Shown here: positions 57,177 through 64,000 of the stretch, piece after piece
How positions within the stretch are numbered: the stretch's first letter is position 1
Layout: the number at the start of each line of letters is the position of its first letter
NCBI GenBank assembly: GCA_003212885.1
Contig: QCOP01000001.1
Coordinates: 1 to 64,000 of the forward strand
DNA: 64,000 bases
Source of the DNA: Prochlorococcus sp. AG-432-D11
GTDB lineage: Bacteria > Cyanobacteriota > Cyanobacteriia > PCC-6307 > Cyanobiaceae
Direction: 5' to 3'
Made by a program: the position numbers and the translations under genes
The notes under the pieces: generated by a model
What the model saw: the letters and a program-made list of their open reading frames with translations, nothing else
The model's database searches: none
What the model was told of the DNA's origin: nothing

Positions 57177-58325
57177 CTAAATTTTAGATTTGAAAATTGC
57201 ATCTGTTAAAAAATCTGAAATCTGAGATACATCCTCTTCAGTGGTATATCTTCCTAAACTTAATCTCAAAGAACATTCAACCTCTTGAAGACTTCTTCCA
57301 AGCGCAAGCAGTACATGAGAAGGAGCTCCATTACTACATGCAGAACCACTACTACAAGAAATATGCTTTCTTAAAAGAGAATTCATTTTCTTTCCTCTCA
57401 CATTTGGAACAGTAATATTCAGATTATTTGGTAAACGGCTTTTTAGAGACCCATTAATCTTCAAGCCATGAATCTTATTTGTAAGATCATTTAAAAGTGT
57501 ATCTCTAAGAAACTTGTATTTATGAATATTCGTATGAATATCTTCTATTGCAATTTTAGCTGCTGTAGCGAAGCCAACTACAAGAGGAAGAGGCAATGTT
57601 CCAGGCCTAAGGCCTTGTTCCTGACCTCCTCCCCACTGAAGAGGTTGAATACGTATATTCTTTTTCTTGATTAAGGCACCTATACCTTTAGGACCATAGA
57701 TTTTATGCGCACTAATAGTTAGCAAATCTATATCTAATGTATCTATATTAAAAGGTATATTACCCAAAGCTTGAGATGCATCACAATGTAAAAGTGCAGA
57801 ATTATATTTACATCTTAAAGCTATTTCTCGAATAGGTTGTAATACACCAATTTCATTATTAGCCATCATTATACTGACCAAAAAAGTATCTTTTTGAAAA
57901 GCTTTTTCGAATTGATCAAGAGAAATAATTCCATCTGAATTTGGTTGCAATTCTGTTAGTCGAAACCCTTCTTTTTGTAATTTTCTTAATGGCTCAAGTA
58001 CAGAAAGATGCTCTGTCGAAAGAGTAATTACGTGGCCCTTATCGCCAGTTTCAGCAGTCCTCGCCCTTGCATAACCAAGCAAAGCTAAATTATTAGCTTC
58101 CGTGGCTCCACTCGTAAAAATCAATCGAGTTGGATCTACTCCTAATAGTTCAGCCAAGCATTCCCTTGATACATTGCTCGCTGCACAGGCATAAATTCCA
58201 TCACTATGTTGCCTGTCAGACGGATTGGCAAAATAGTCGCTCCAATACGGCTCCATAGCCTCCAGTACTCTTGTTGAACAAGGTGTGGAGGATTGATAAT
58301 CAAGATAGAGGGGTTTTCCCTTCAT
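57177..58325 (-). CDS. Cysteine desulfurase (IscS/NifS family)
   Basis: A PLP enzyme that takes sulfur from cysteine for Fe-S clusters and thio-tRNAs. The PLP Lys is in ISAHKIYGPKGIGAL, and the catalytic Cys is in SSGSACSNG. The N-terminal LYLDYQSSTPCSTRVLEAM is normal. At 382 residues it is a group I IscS-type enzyme. Convergent with rsmH. Confidence 0.93.
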   Translation of the reverse strand: MKGKPLYLDYQSSTPCSTRVLEAMEPYWSDYFANPSDRQHSDGIYACAASNVSRECLAELLGVDPTRLIFTSGATEANNLALLGYARARTAETGDKGHVITLSTEHLSVLEPLRKLQKEGFRLTELQPNSDGIISLDQFEKAFQKDTFLVSIMMANNEIGVLQPIREIALRCKYNSALLHCDASQALGNIPFNIDTLDIDLLTISAHKIYGPKGIGALIKKKNIRIQPLQWGGGQEQGLRPGTLPLPLVVGFATAAKIAIEDIHTNIHKYKFLRDTLLNDLTNKIHGLKINGSLKSRLPNNLNITVPNVRGKKMNSLLRKHISCSSGSACSNGAPSHVLLALGRSLQEVECSLRLSLGRYTTEEDVSQISDFLTDAIFKSKI

Positions 58326-58409
58326 AAAGGGACTAGTGAAAATAACAACAAATAAATATCCTTAATAGTGACAATAATATATGCTCCAAAAATCTTAATT
58401 GCTTGATTC

Positions 58410-59138
58410 ATGGCTCTTTCCGAAAACTTACAAACAGAAGCTCCCCAGCAACACAGGATCTTACTCGTTGATGACGAGCCAGGGATAAGGAATGCGGTAA
58501 AAGCATATCTTGAAGATGAAGGATTTGATATAACGACCGCAACAGATGGAGAAGATGGATGGCAGAAAGCTCAACAAATAGTCCCTGACGTTGTTCTCAG
58601 TGATGTAATGATGCCCAGATGTGATGGATATGAACTATTAAAAAGACTTCGTGACAATGAAAGATTAGCTGGAACACCAGTGATCTTTCTTACAGCAAAA
58701 GGGATGACAATAGATAGGACTCAAGGATATCAAGCTGGAGTCGATGATTACATACCAAAACCTTTTGACCCAGATGAACTAGTTGCACGAGTTAAAAACG
58801 TAGTTGCTAGGCAGGAGAGACTACTGAGAGAAGCAGCGAGATTCGCAGATACTGATGTTGGTCAAATGGCAAAACAAATTACAGAAATACGTTCAATGTT
58901 AACTCATGCTGATAACAATTTAGCTAAAAGAGATACCGTCATACCAAATTTCACACCTCGCGAAGAAAGTGTGCTTCAACTAGTTGCTGAAGGATTAATG
59001 AATAAAGAAATAGCCAGGCAACTAGAAACATCGATTCGTAATGTAGAAAAATATGTAAGTAGACTTTTTATCAAAACTGGAACTTCAAGCAGAACTGAAT
59101 TGGTAAGATATGCCTTAGAAAACCATCTTGTTAAATAA
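58410..59138 (+). CDS. NarL/LuxR-type two-component response regulator
   Basis: The receiver domain is complete: LLVDDEP, phosphoacceptor Asp65 in LSDVMMP, Thr95 in FLTAKG and Lys117 in IPKPF. A coiled linker (about 125-175) leads to a LuxR helix-turn-helix (FTPREESVLQLVAEGLMNKEIA ... VEKYVSRL). It resembles the plastid/cyanobacterial Ycf29-like group; the cognate kinase and targets are not in the window. Confidence 0.88.
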   Translation: MALSENLQTEAPQQHRILLVDDEPGIRNAVKAYLEDEGFDITTATDGEDGWQKAQQIVPDVVLSDVMMPRCDGYELLKRLRDNERLAGTPVIFLTAKGMTIDRTQGYQAGVDDYIPKPFDPDELVARVKNVVARQERLLREAARFADTDVGQMAKQITEIRSMLTHADNNLAKRDTVIPNFTPREESVLQLVAEGLMNKEIARQLETSIRNVEKYVSRLFIKTGTSSRTELVRYALENHLVK

Positions 59139-59157
59139 TATTCATTTGTAAGAAAGT

Positions 59158-59865
59158 TCAGGATTTAACAAACTCTATTAACTGTGAATAATAAAAAGGT
59201 GCTTGATTAAATTTTCTTCTCACAACTGAAAAACCTGACGATTTAGCAGCATCAATAATCCCCTGTTCTCTAAGTGTGTAAGCTCTAGTCGTCTTACTTG
59301 GTCCTGGGAAAAGCTGACCAATTTTTTTTAATAATGCTAATAATGGTGTATAAGGAGCAAAACTAACAATCAATCTTTCTTGACTTAAACTGCATAAGTG
59401 ACGGACCATGTCTTCAGCAGCATTTTGAGGGTAATGAATAAATACATCTAGACAAATGACAGTATGAAAAGTACCTGTCAAATTCTCTAAATCAGAAGTT
59501 AAAAAATTGATCTTAGAATGATTTAAACCTGAGAGTTTTGCTCTTCGCCTCGTTTCATCGACCATTGCTTTCGATATATCGCTAACAGTCAGCGAATTTG
59601 CACCTAACAAAGCGAGAGGGATAGCAAGGCTGCCTACTCCACAACCTGCATCACAGAAACTAAGTTGATTAATTTTTCCAGATTCCTTAATCCAATCCAG
59701 AACATCATCAACAGTTTTCTGGTGACCGAGTCGAATATTTTTTTGGACATTATTAACATCCTTGCTATCACTATAAATTCGATTCCATCTATCAAAACCA
59801 GTACCATTGAAATAAGTTGACACCTCTGCTTTCTCAGCTTTTTTTAGATCTTCTATCGTCATCAT
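59158..59865 (-). CDS. chlM: Mg-protoporphyrin IX methyltransferase
   Basis: Methylates the propionate of Mg-protoporphyrin IX with SAM in chlorophyll synthesis. DAGCGVGSLAIPLALLGA is the SAM-binding motif, and ISKAMVDETRRRAKLSGL and VCLDVFIHYP are conserved. Length 235. Convergent with the response regulator across 19 bp. Confidence 0.95.
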   Translation of the reverse strand: MMTIEDLKKAEKAEVSTYFNGTGFDRWNRIYSDSKDVNNVQKNIRLGHQKTVDDVLDWIKESGKINQLSFCDAGCGVGSLAIPLALLGANSLTVSDISKAMVDETRRRAKLSGLNHSKINFLTSDLENLTGTFHTVICLDVFIHYPQNAAEDMVRHLCSLSQERLIVSFAPYTPLLALLKKIGQLFPGPSKTTRAYTLREQGIIDAAKSSGFSVVRRKFNQAPFYYSQLIEFVKS

Positions 59866-59891
59866 TTCAAAAAAATCACTTATTGAGGATA

Positions 59892-61049
59892 CTACTCAGC
59901 CGTTCGCCAAGTTAACTCATTAGATTGAATGTCAAAATGCCATCTCAAAAGATTTTGAAATTTTTTGCCAATTAAGCAGTTTTCAATCGAGATATTCTTA
60001 GAAATTACTCTTCGCGGTGAAATAGTTGCAGACCAAATTGCTGCGGAAGCATCCTTAGTCCAAGAAGCAAATCGTTTGCACCCTTCAAGCAAAGGAAGAG
60101 TCGTTCCTGCAAAAGTACCATCTGTCAAGCGACACAAACCTTTCTGAACTAGCAAAGTTTGTCCTTCCCATTGAAATTCTTCCTTATCAAGACCATATGC
60201 CGCCAAAGCATCACTAACTAAAATCAATTGATTTGATGCCAACTTATAAAGCATTACAACCACTTTAGGAGAAACATGAAATCCATCAGCAATTACCCCC
60301 ATTGAGATTTTGTCATTAAAGAGTGCTTCTCCAATTGGCCCAGGATCTCTATGATGAATTCCACGCATGCAATTAAATACATGCGTCAGCATAGTGACAC
60401 CTTCATCAAAAGCTATGTTTGATTCTTTTGTATTTGCTGCTGAATGGCCAAGGCAGATAGTTATGCCTAGAGAAGTTAATCTTCTTATAATCTCTGCAGA
60501 ACCAGGCAACTCTGGTGCAAGCGTAATCAAAGCAATTTCATTTTCATAACCATTGATATACTCATCTAATTTACTAAGACTTGGTTTAGAGAGGTATTTC
60601 AATTGATGAATACCTCGAAAATTTTTGTGTAAGAAAGGACCCTCTATATGAGCACCTAATATTTTACAGGTATTATTTACTTTATTTTCTCTTAATTCTC
60701 TCAATATATCCAATGATTTTCTTAAAGATTCTCTAGAGCAAGTTACTAAAGTTGGAGCAATAGCTTCAATTCCATCCTTCCAAAGCTGCTCTAATAATAA
60801 TGTTAATCTTGGCAAATCTTTTAAATCAAGGTCATTAAAAGAAAGACCTAGCCCTCCATTTATTTGAAGATCTATGCCTCTTGGACTAAGCCAATCGCCC
60901 TTCCAATCCTCACTTAATGAATCAATACTTTGATTGAAAGGTTTTATAGAAACAATTTTATGATTTGAATCAATGGAAACACTCCAATATTCATTCTGGT
61001 TTGGAATTGATATTGGATTAGGAAAGCGTACATTGGTTATATATCGCAT
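59892..61049 (-). CDS. nagA: N-acetylglucosamine-6-phosphate deacetylase
   Basis: An amidohydrolase that deacetylates GlcNAc-6-P. DLQINGG, HIEGPFLHKN, LGHSAANTKES, LTHVFNCMRGIHHRDPG and VSDALAAYG carry the metal ligands and substrate residues. Length 385. In a photoautotroph with few sugar systems, a role in murein amino-sugar recycling is most likely; nagB is not adjacent. Confidence 0.88.
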   Translation of the reverse strand: MRYITNVRFPNPISIPNQNEYWSVSIDSNHKIVSIKPFNQSIDSLSEDWKGDWLSPRGIDLQINGGLGLSFNDLDLKDLPRLTLLLEQLWKDGIEAIAPTLVTCSRESLRKSLDILRELRENKVNNTCKILGAHIEGPFLHKNFRGIHQLKYLSKPSLSKLDEYINGYENEIALITLAPELPGSAEIIRRLTSLGITICLGHSAANTKESNIAFDEGVTMLTHVFNCMRGIHHRDPGPIGEALFNDKISMGVIADGFHVSPKVVVMLYKLASNQLILVSDALAAYGLDKEEFQWEGQTLLVQKGLCRLTDGTFAGTTLPLLEGCKRFASWTKDASAAIWSATISPRRVISKNISIENCLIGKKFQNLLRWHFDIQSNELTWRTAE

Positions 61050-61129
61050 AGGAAACAGTTTAATTTAAAAGCTAGTGCAGAATTAGTCTTTTCTAGCCAT
61101 TATTAATAGAGAACTCTAAATTATCCAAC

Positions 61130-61666
61130 GTGGTCTCAGGAGATGCTGAAAAACAGGCGCAAGTTGCAGTTGTGATGGGTAGTGACTCTGATCTGCCAAC
61201 ATTAGAACCCGCCATCAATGTATTAAAAGAGTTTAATCTCTCAGTAGAAATAAGAATACTGTCAGCACATAGAACACCATTGGTCATGATGGAATTTGCT
61301 CAAAATGCTGAAAAAAAAGGACTAAAAGTAATCATTGCCGGTGCTGGAGGAGCGGCTCATCTCCCAGGCATGATTGCCTCATTAACCTTGTTACCTGTGA
61401 TTGGCGTACCGATACAAAGCAAAAGTTTATCTGGTATAGATTCACTACATTCAATTGTTCAAATGCCCAACGGCATACCAGTAGCAACAGTTGCAATTGG
61501 CGGTGGGTTAAATGCTGGATTACTAGCTGCCCAAATACTAGCTTCAAATAATAATCAACTAAAAGACATAATTAAGAATTACCGAAAAAAAATGAGAGCA
61601 CAAGTAATTAATAAAGATCGAATCCTTCAAGAAATTGGATGCAAGGAATATTTAAAGAAAATATAA
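61130..61666 (+). CDS. purE: N5-CAIR mutase PurE
   Basis: Class I PurE of purine synthesis, converting N5-CAIR to CAIR. VAVVMGSDSDLPT, SAHRTP and AGAGGAAHLPGMIAS are signatures. GTG start at 61130 gives a 178-aa protein. No purK alongside. Confidence 0.96.
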   Translation: MVSGDAEKQAQVAVVMGSDSDLPTLEPAINVLKEFNLSVEIRILSAHRTPLVMMEFAQNAEKKGLKVIIAGAGGAAHLPGMIASLTLLPVIGVPIQSKSLSGIDSLHSIVQMPNGIPVATVAIGGGLNAGLLAAQILASNNNQLKDIIKNYRKKMRAQVINKDRILQEIGCKEYLKKI

Positions 61667-61690
61667 AATTCTAAAAATTAAAAGATCAAT

Positions 61691-62293
61691 TTAGATAACT
61701 TTCATCTCGTGGAGTTTTTGAATAACAAGTTCAACACTTTCTTCTAACTGCAATTCCCCAGTATCAACTTGCAACTCAGGAGTTTGTGGCGTCTCATATG
61801 GACTAGAAATACCTGTAAATTCCTTTATCAAGCCTTGCCTTGCCTTGGCGTACAAGCCTTTAGTATCTCTTTCTTCACATTTCGCCAAATCGGCTGCACA
61901 GTAAATTTCTATAAAATCACCTCTATCAACTAATGCCCTTGCTTTCGCTCTGTCATCGCGAAAAGGTGATACAAATGCCGTTAAGACAATTATCCCAGCA
62001 TCAAGAAACAGTTTTGAGACCTCACTAATTCTTCGAATATTTTCTTCTCTATCGGAATCTGAAAACCCAAGATCTTTACATAATCCATGGCGAATATTAT
62101 CTCCATCAAGCACATAAGTGGATAATCCTTTTTCAAATAATTTCGCATTCACAGCATTTGCCAAAGTACTTTTTCCAGAACCAGATAATCCTGTAAACCA
62201 TAAAATTGCACTTCTATGACCTCGTTGTTGTGAAATTGCCTGACGATCAACAGACGCTTCATGCCAAACAATATTCTTAGATTTGTCAGTCAT
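61691..62293 (-). CDS. cysC: Adenylylsulfate kinase
   Basis: Phosphorylates APS to PAPS for sulfate assimilation. Walker A GLSGSGKST is at residues 35-43; LDGDNIRHGLCKDLGFS, FVSPFRDDR and IYCAADLAKCEERDTKGLY are family motifs. Length 200. A stand-alone kinase, not fused to sulfurylase. Confidence 0.96.
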   Translation of the reverse strand: MTDKSKNIVWHEASVDRQAISQQRGHRSAILWFTGLSGSGKSTLANAVNAKLFEKGLSTYVLDGDNIRHGLCKDLGFSDSDREENIRRISEVSKLFLDAGIIVLTAFVSPFRDDRAKARALVDRGDFIEIYCAADLAKCEERDTKGLYAKARQGLIKEFTGISSPYETPQTPELQVDTGELQLEESVELVIQKLHEMKVI

Positions 62294-62355
62294 ACCTTTC
62301 TAAGATCACTTAAACATCAAGAGTAATCCTACCCAATGATATGGATATAAACGCC

Positions 62356-62679
62356 TCATCCACCAGCCTGTTTAGGAGAAAAGCCCTGCTCTTTTAATAT
62401 TTTCATAACTCCAAAGATCTGGTCTCCTTGCAATTCAAGTATTCCTCCTTTAACTGTACCTCCTGTACCAAGATGTGCTTTAAGAGTCTTAAGCAATTTC
62501 GTAATTTCAGATTCTTGAATATTCAATCCAGTAATCTCTGTTACTGTCTTACCTCCTTTACCTCCTCGACTTTTTTGAACACGTACCTTCATCTCAGCTT
62601 TAAGTTGAGACTGTAATGTAAATTCATTTGATTGAGGTGCCAAATCATCACCAAATTCTTTCCAGGTTCGCTTCTTCAT
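62356..62679 (-). CDS. SUI1-domain translation factor (YciH type)
   Basis: A bacterial relative of eIF1 implicated in initiation fidelity in some species. The SUI1 core (VRVQKSRGGKGGKTVTEITGL, LLKTLKAHLGTGGTVKGGILELQGD) is complete in 107 residues. Divergent from trpB by 43 bp. Confidence 0.92.
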   Translation of the reverse strand: MKKRTWKEFGDDLAPQSNEFTLQSQLKAEMKVRVQKSRGGKGGKTVTEITGLNIQESEITKLLKTLKAHLGTGGTVKGGILELQGDQIFGVMKILKEQGFSPKQAGG

Positions 62680-62722
62680 TCATCTATTTATTAGTCTGTT
62701 ATATAAATCGCTTCGCTCTTAG

Positions 62723-63973
62723 GTGTCAAGCAAAATTAATTCCACCCCAACAGATACAGACCTTTCAATTAAGGCCAGACCAACAGATTCAGGTCGTTTT
62801 GGCCGTTTTGGTGGTCAATATGTACCAGAAACTTTAATGCCAGCTCTCGCAGAACTAGAATCTGCTGCTGAAAAAGCTTGGTTAGATCAAGATTTCGTTA
62901 ATGATCTTAATCACTTATTAAAAACATATGTAGGGCGGGCAACTCCTCTTTACGAGGCAAGTAGACTCTCTAGCCACTATTCGAAACAAGGAAGTGGAGC
63001 AAGAATTTGGCTAAAACGAGAAGACCTTAATCATACTGGTGCTCACAAAATCAATAATGCGCTAGGACAAGCTCTTCTTGCAATCAAAATGGGCAAAAAA
63101 AGAATTATTGCTGAAACTGGAGCTGGACAGCATGGTGTTGCTACTGCAACAGTATGCGCCCGATTTGGACTGGAATGCGTTATCTATATGGGCCAAGAAG
63201 ATATGAAAAGACAAGCTTTAAACGTATTTAGAATGAAACTCTTGGGTGCAAAAGTTCAACCAGTTCTTTCAGGTACTGCAACTTTAAAAGATGCGACTAG
63301 TGAAGCAATTAGAGATTGGGTTACGAATGTCAACACAACTCATTACATTCTTGGTTCAGTTGCTGGCCCACATCCATACCCAAAAATAGTTAGGGATTTT
63401 CATGCAGTCATTGGTCAAGAGACTAAGCAACAATGCATTGATGCATTTGGTAGAGCTCCTAACATTCTCATGGCATGTGTAGGCGGAGGGTCAAATGCAA
63501 TGGGTTTATTTCATTCATTTATTGAAGATTTATCGGTAAGACTAATAGGCGTAGAAGCAGCAGGAGAAGGAGTACACACTGATAAACATGCCGCCACAAT
63601 TACTGAAGGCAGGATTGGAGTATTGCATGGAGCAATGAGTCTTCTTCTTCAAGATCAAAATGGACAAGTGCAAGAAGCGCATTCAATTAGCGCAGGTCTT
63701 GACTATCCAGGAGTTGGGCCGGAGCATAGCTATTTAAAAGAAATTGGACGAGCAGAATATGTAGCTGTTACAGATAAAGAAGCGCTAAATGCTCTCCAAT
63801 TAGTAAGTAAACTAGAAGGGATTATTCCTGCATTGGAAACAGCTCATGCATTTGCTTGGCTAGATAAACTAGCACCTTCATTACCTTCAGGGACTGAGTT
63901 AATCATTAACTGCTCGGGGAGAGGAGACAAGGACGTAAATACCGTTGCAAACAAATTGGAATCTATGCTGTAA
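62723..63973 (+). CDS. trpB: Tryptophan synthase beta chain
   Basis: Condenses indole and serine to tryptophan with PLP. The PLP Lys109 lies in [13 protein letters not shown], and [15 protein letters not shown] and GGGSNAMG are present. Length 416. GTG start at 62723; the N-terminal 25 residues are polar. The alpha subunit (trpA) is not in the window. Confidence 0.98.
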   Translation: MSSKINSTPTDTDLSIKARPTDSGRFGRFGGQYVPETLMPALAELESAAEKAWLDQDFVNDLNHLLKTYVGRATPLYEASRLSSHYSKQGSGARIWLKREDLNHTGAHKINNALGQALLAIKMGKKRIIAETGAGQHGVATATVCARFGLECVIYMGQEDMKRQALNVFRMKLLGAKVQPVLSGTATLKDATSEAIRDWVTNVNTTHYILGSVAGPHPYPKIVRDFHAVIGQETKQQCIDAFGRAPNILMACVGGGSNAMGLFHSFIEDLSVRLIGVEAAGEGVHTDKHAATITEGRIGVLHGAMSLLLQDQNGQVQEAHSISAGLDYPGVGPEHSYLKEIGRAEYVAVTDKEALNALQLVSKLEGIIPALETAHAFAWLDKLAPSLPSGTELIINCSGRGDKDVNTVANKLESML

Positions 63974-64000
63974 AGCAGTTCAGTATCTTGTGACCGAATT

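Overview
The window is a compact, AT-rich, gene-dense piece of a cyanobacterial chromosome and almost certainly comes from Prochlorococcus. The evidence is a single psbA encoding a Q130-type D1, an Asp-rich Mg-type HemB, ChlM, NdhH, CP12, a marine-type SulP/SbtA/SbtB bicarbonate-uptake cluster, a phylloquinone (men) cluster, and very short spacers with many ATGA, TTGA or convergent overlaps. Gene content and base composition fit a low-light ecotype (SS120 or MIT9211-like), but the exact strain cannot be fixed by reading alone. I saw no tRNA, rRNA, CRISPR array, insertion sequence, prophage or integration site. Nearly everything is housekeeping or photosynthesis-related.

Layout. 1-3.7 kb: aroC, psbA and an aspartoacylase-family gene on the minus strand. 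3.7-5.8 kb: a glutathionyl-hydroquinone-reductase-like protein, a DUF2301 membrane protein and cp12 on the plus strand, ending in a perfect 20-bp-stem bidirectional terminator. 5.9-12 kb: a minus-strand run dnaJ-like, hemB, VOC protein, mutS2, obg and a small conserved protein. 12-15.1 kb: bicA-like, sbtA and sbtB, a carbon-concentrating unit. 15.1-20 kb: a thioredoxin-reductase-like flavoprotein lacking NADPH motifs, a 413-bp spacer with a strong folded element, a small coiled-coil protein coupled to an ABC1 kinase, and enolase. 20-26.7 kb: gloA, a ClpB2-type ATPase, then secE-nusG-rplK-rplA-[L10 leader]-rplJ-rplL with a terminator.

26.7-33 kb: rnhA-pyrD-cobC/D-like, murG, an exported protein and pgk, then a 477-bp spacer. 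33-39 kb: rbgA-rluD, a fused two-domain peptide-ABC ATPase and spoT/relA. 39-45.6 kb: DUF2062, mnmE, nadC-argS-hisC-like and an exported degenerate metallo-beta-lactamase-fold protein. 45.6-48.6 kb: minus-strand prfB (programmed +1 frameshift)-DUF3285-ybeY-dgkA-trpG. 48.7-55 kb: grxC-gshB, then menF divergent from menA-menC-menE and a hotdog thioesterase (probable DHNA-CoA hydrolase), which together cover most of phylloquinone synthesis for photosystem I. 55-64 kb: ndhH, rsmH, cysteine desulfurase, a NarL-type response regulator, chlM, nagA, purE, cysC, a SUI1 factor and trpB.

The points most worth a second look are the prfB frameshift, the NADPH-motif-less thioredoxin-reductase-like protein, the structured element upstream of it, catalytic-residue changes in MenC, MenE, ClpB2 and the metallo-beta-lactamase-fold protein, the SbtB lacking its redox tail, and CP12 lacking its N-terminal cysteines. 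I did not find a clearly new multi-gene system; most candidates are lineage-specific divergence of known families.
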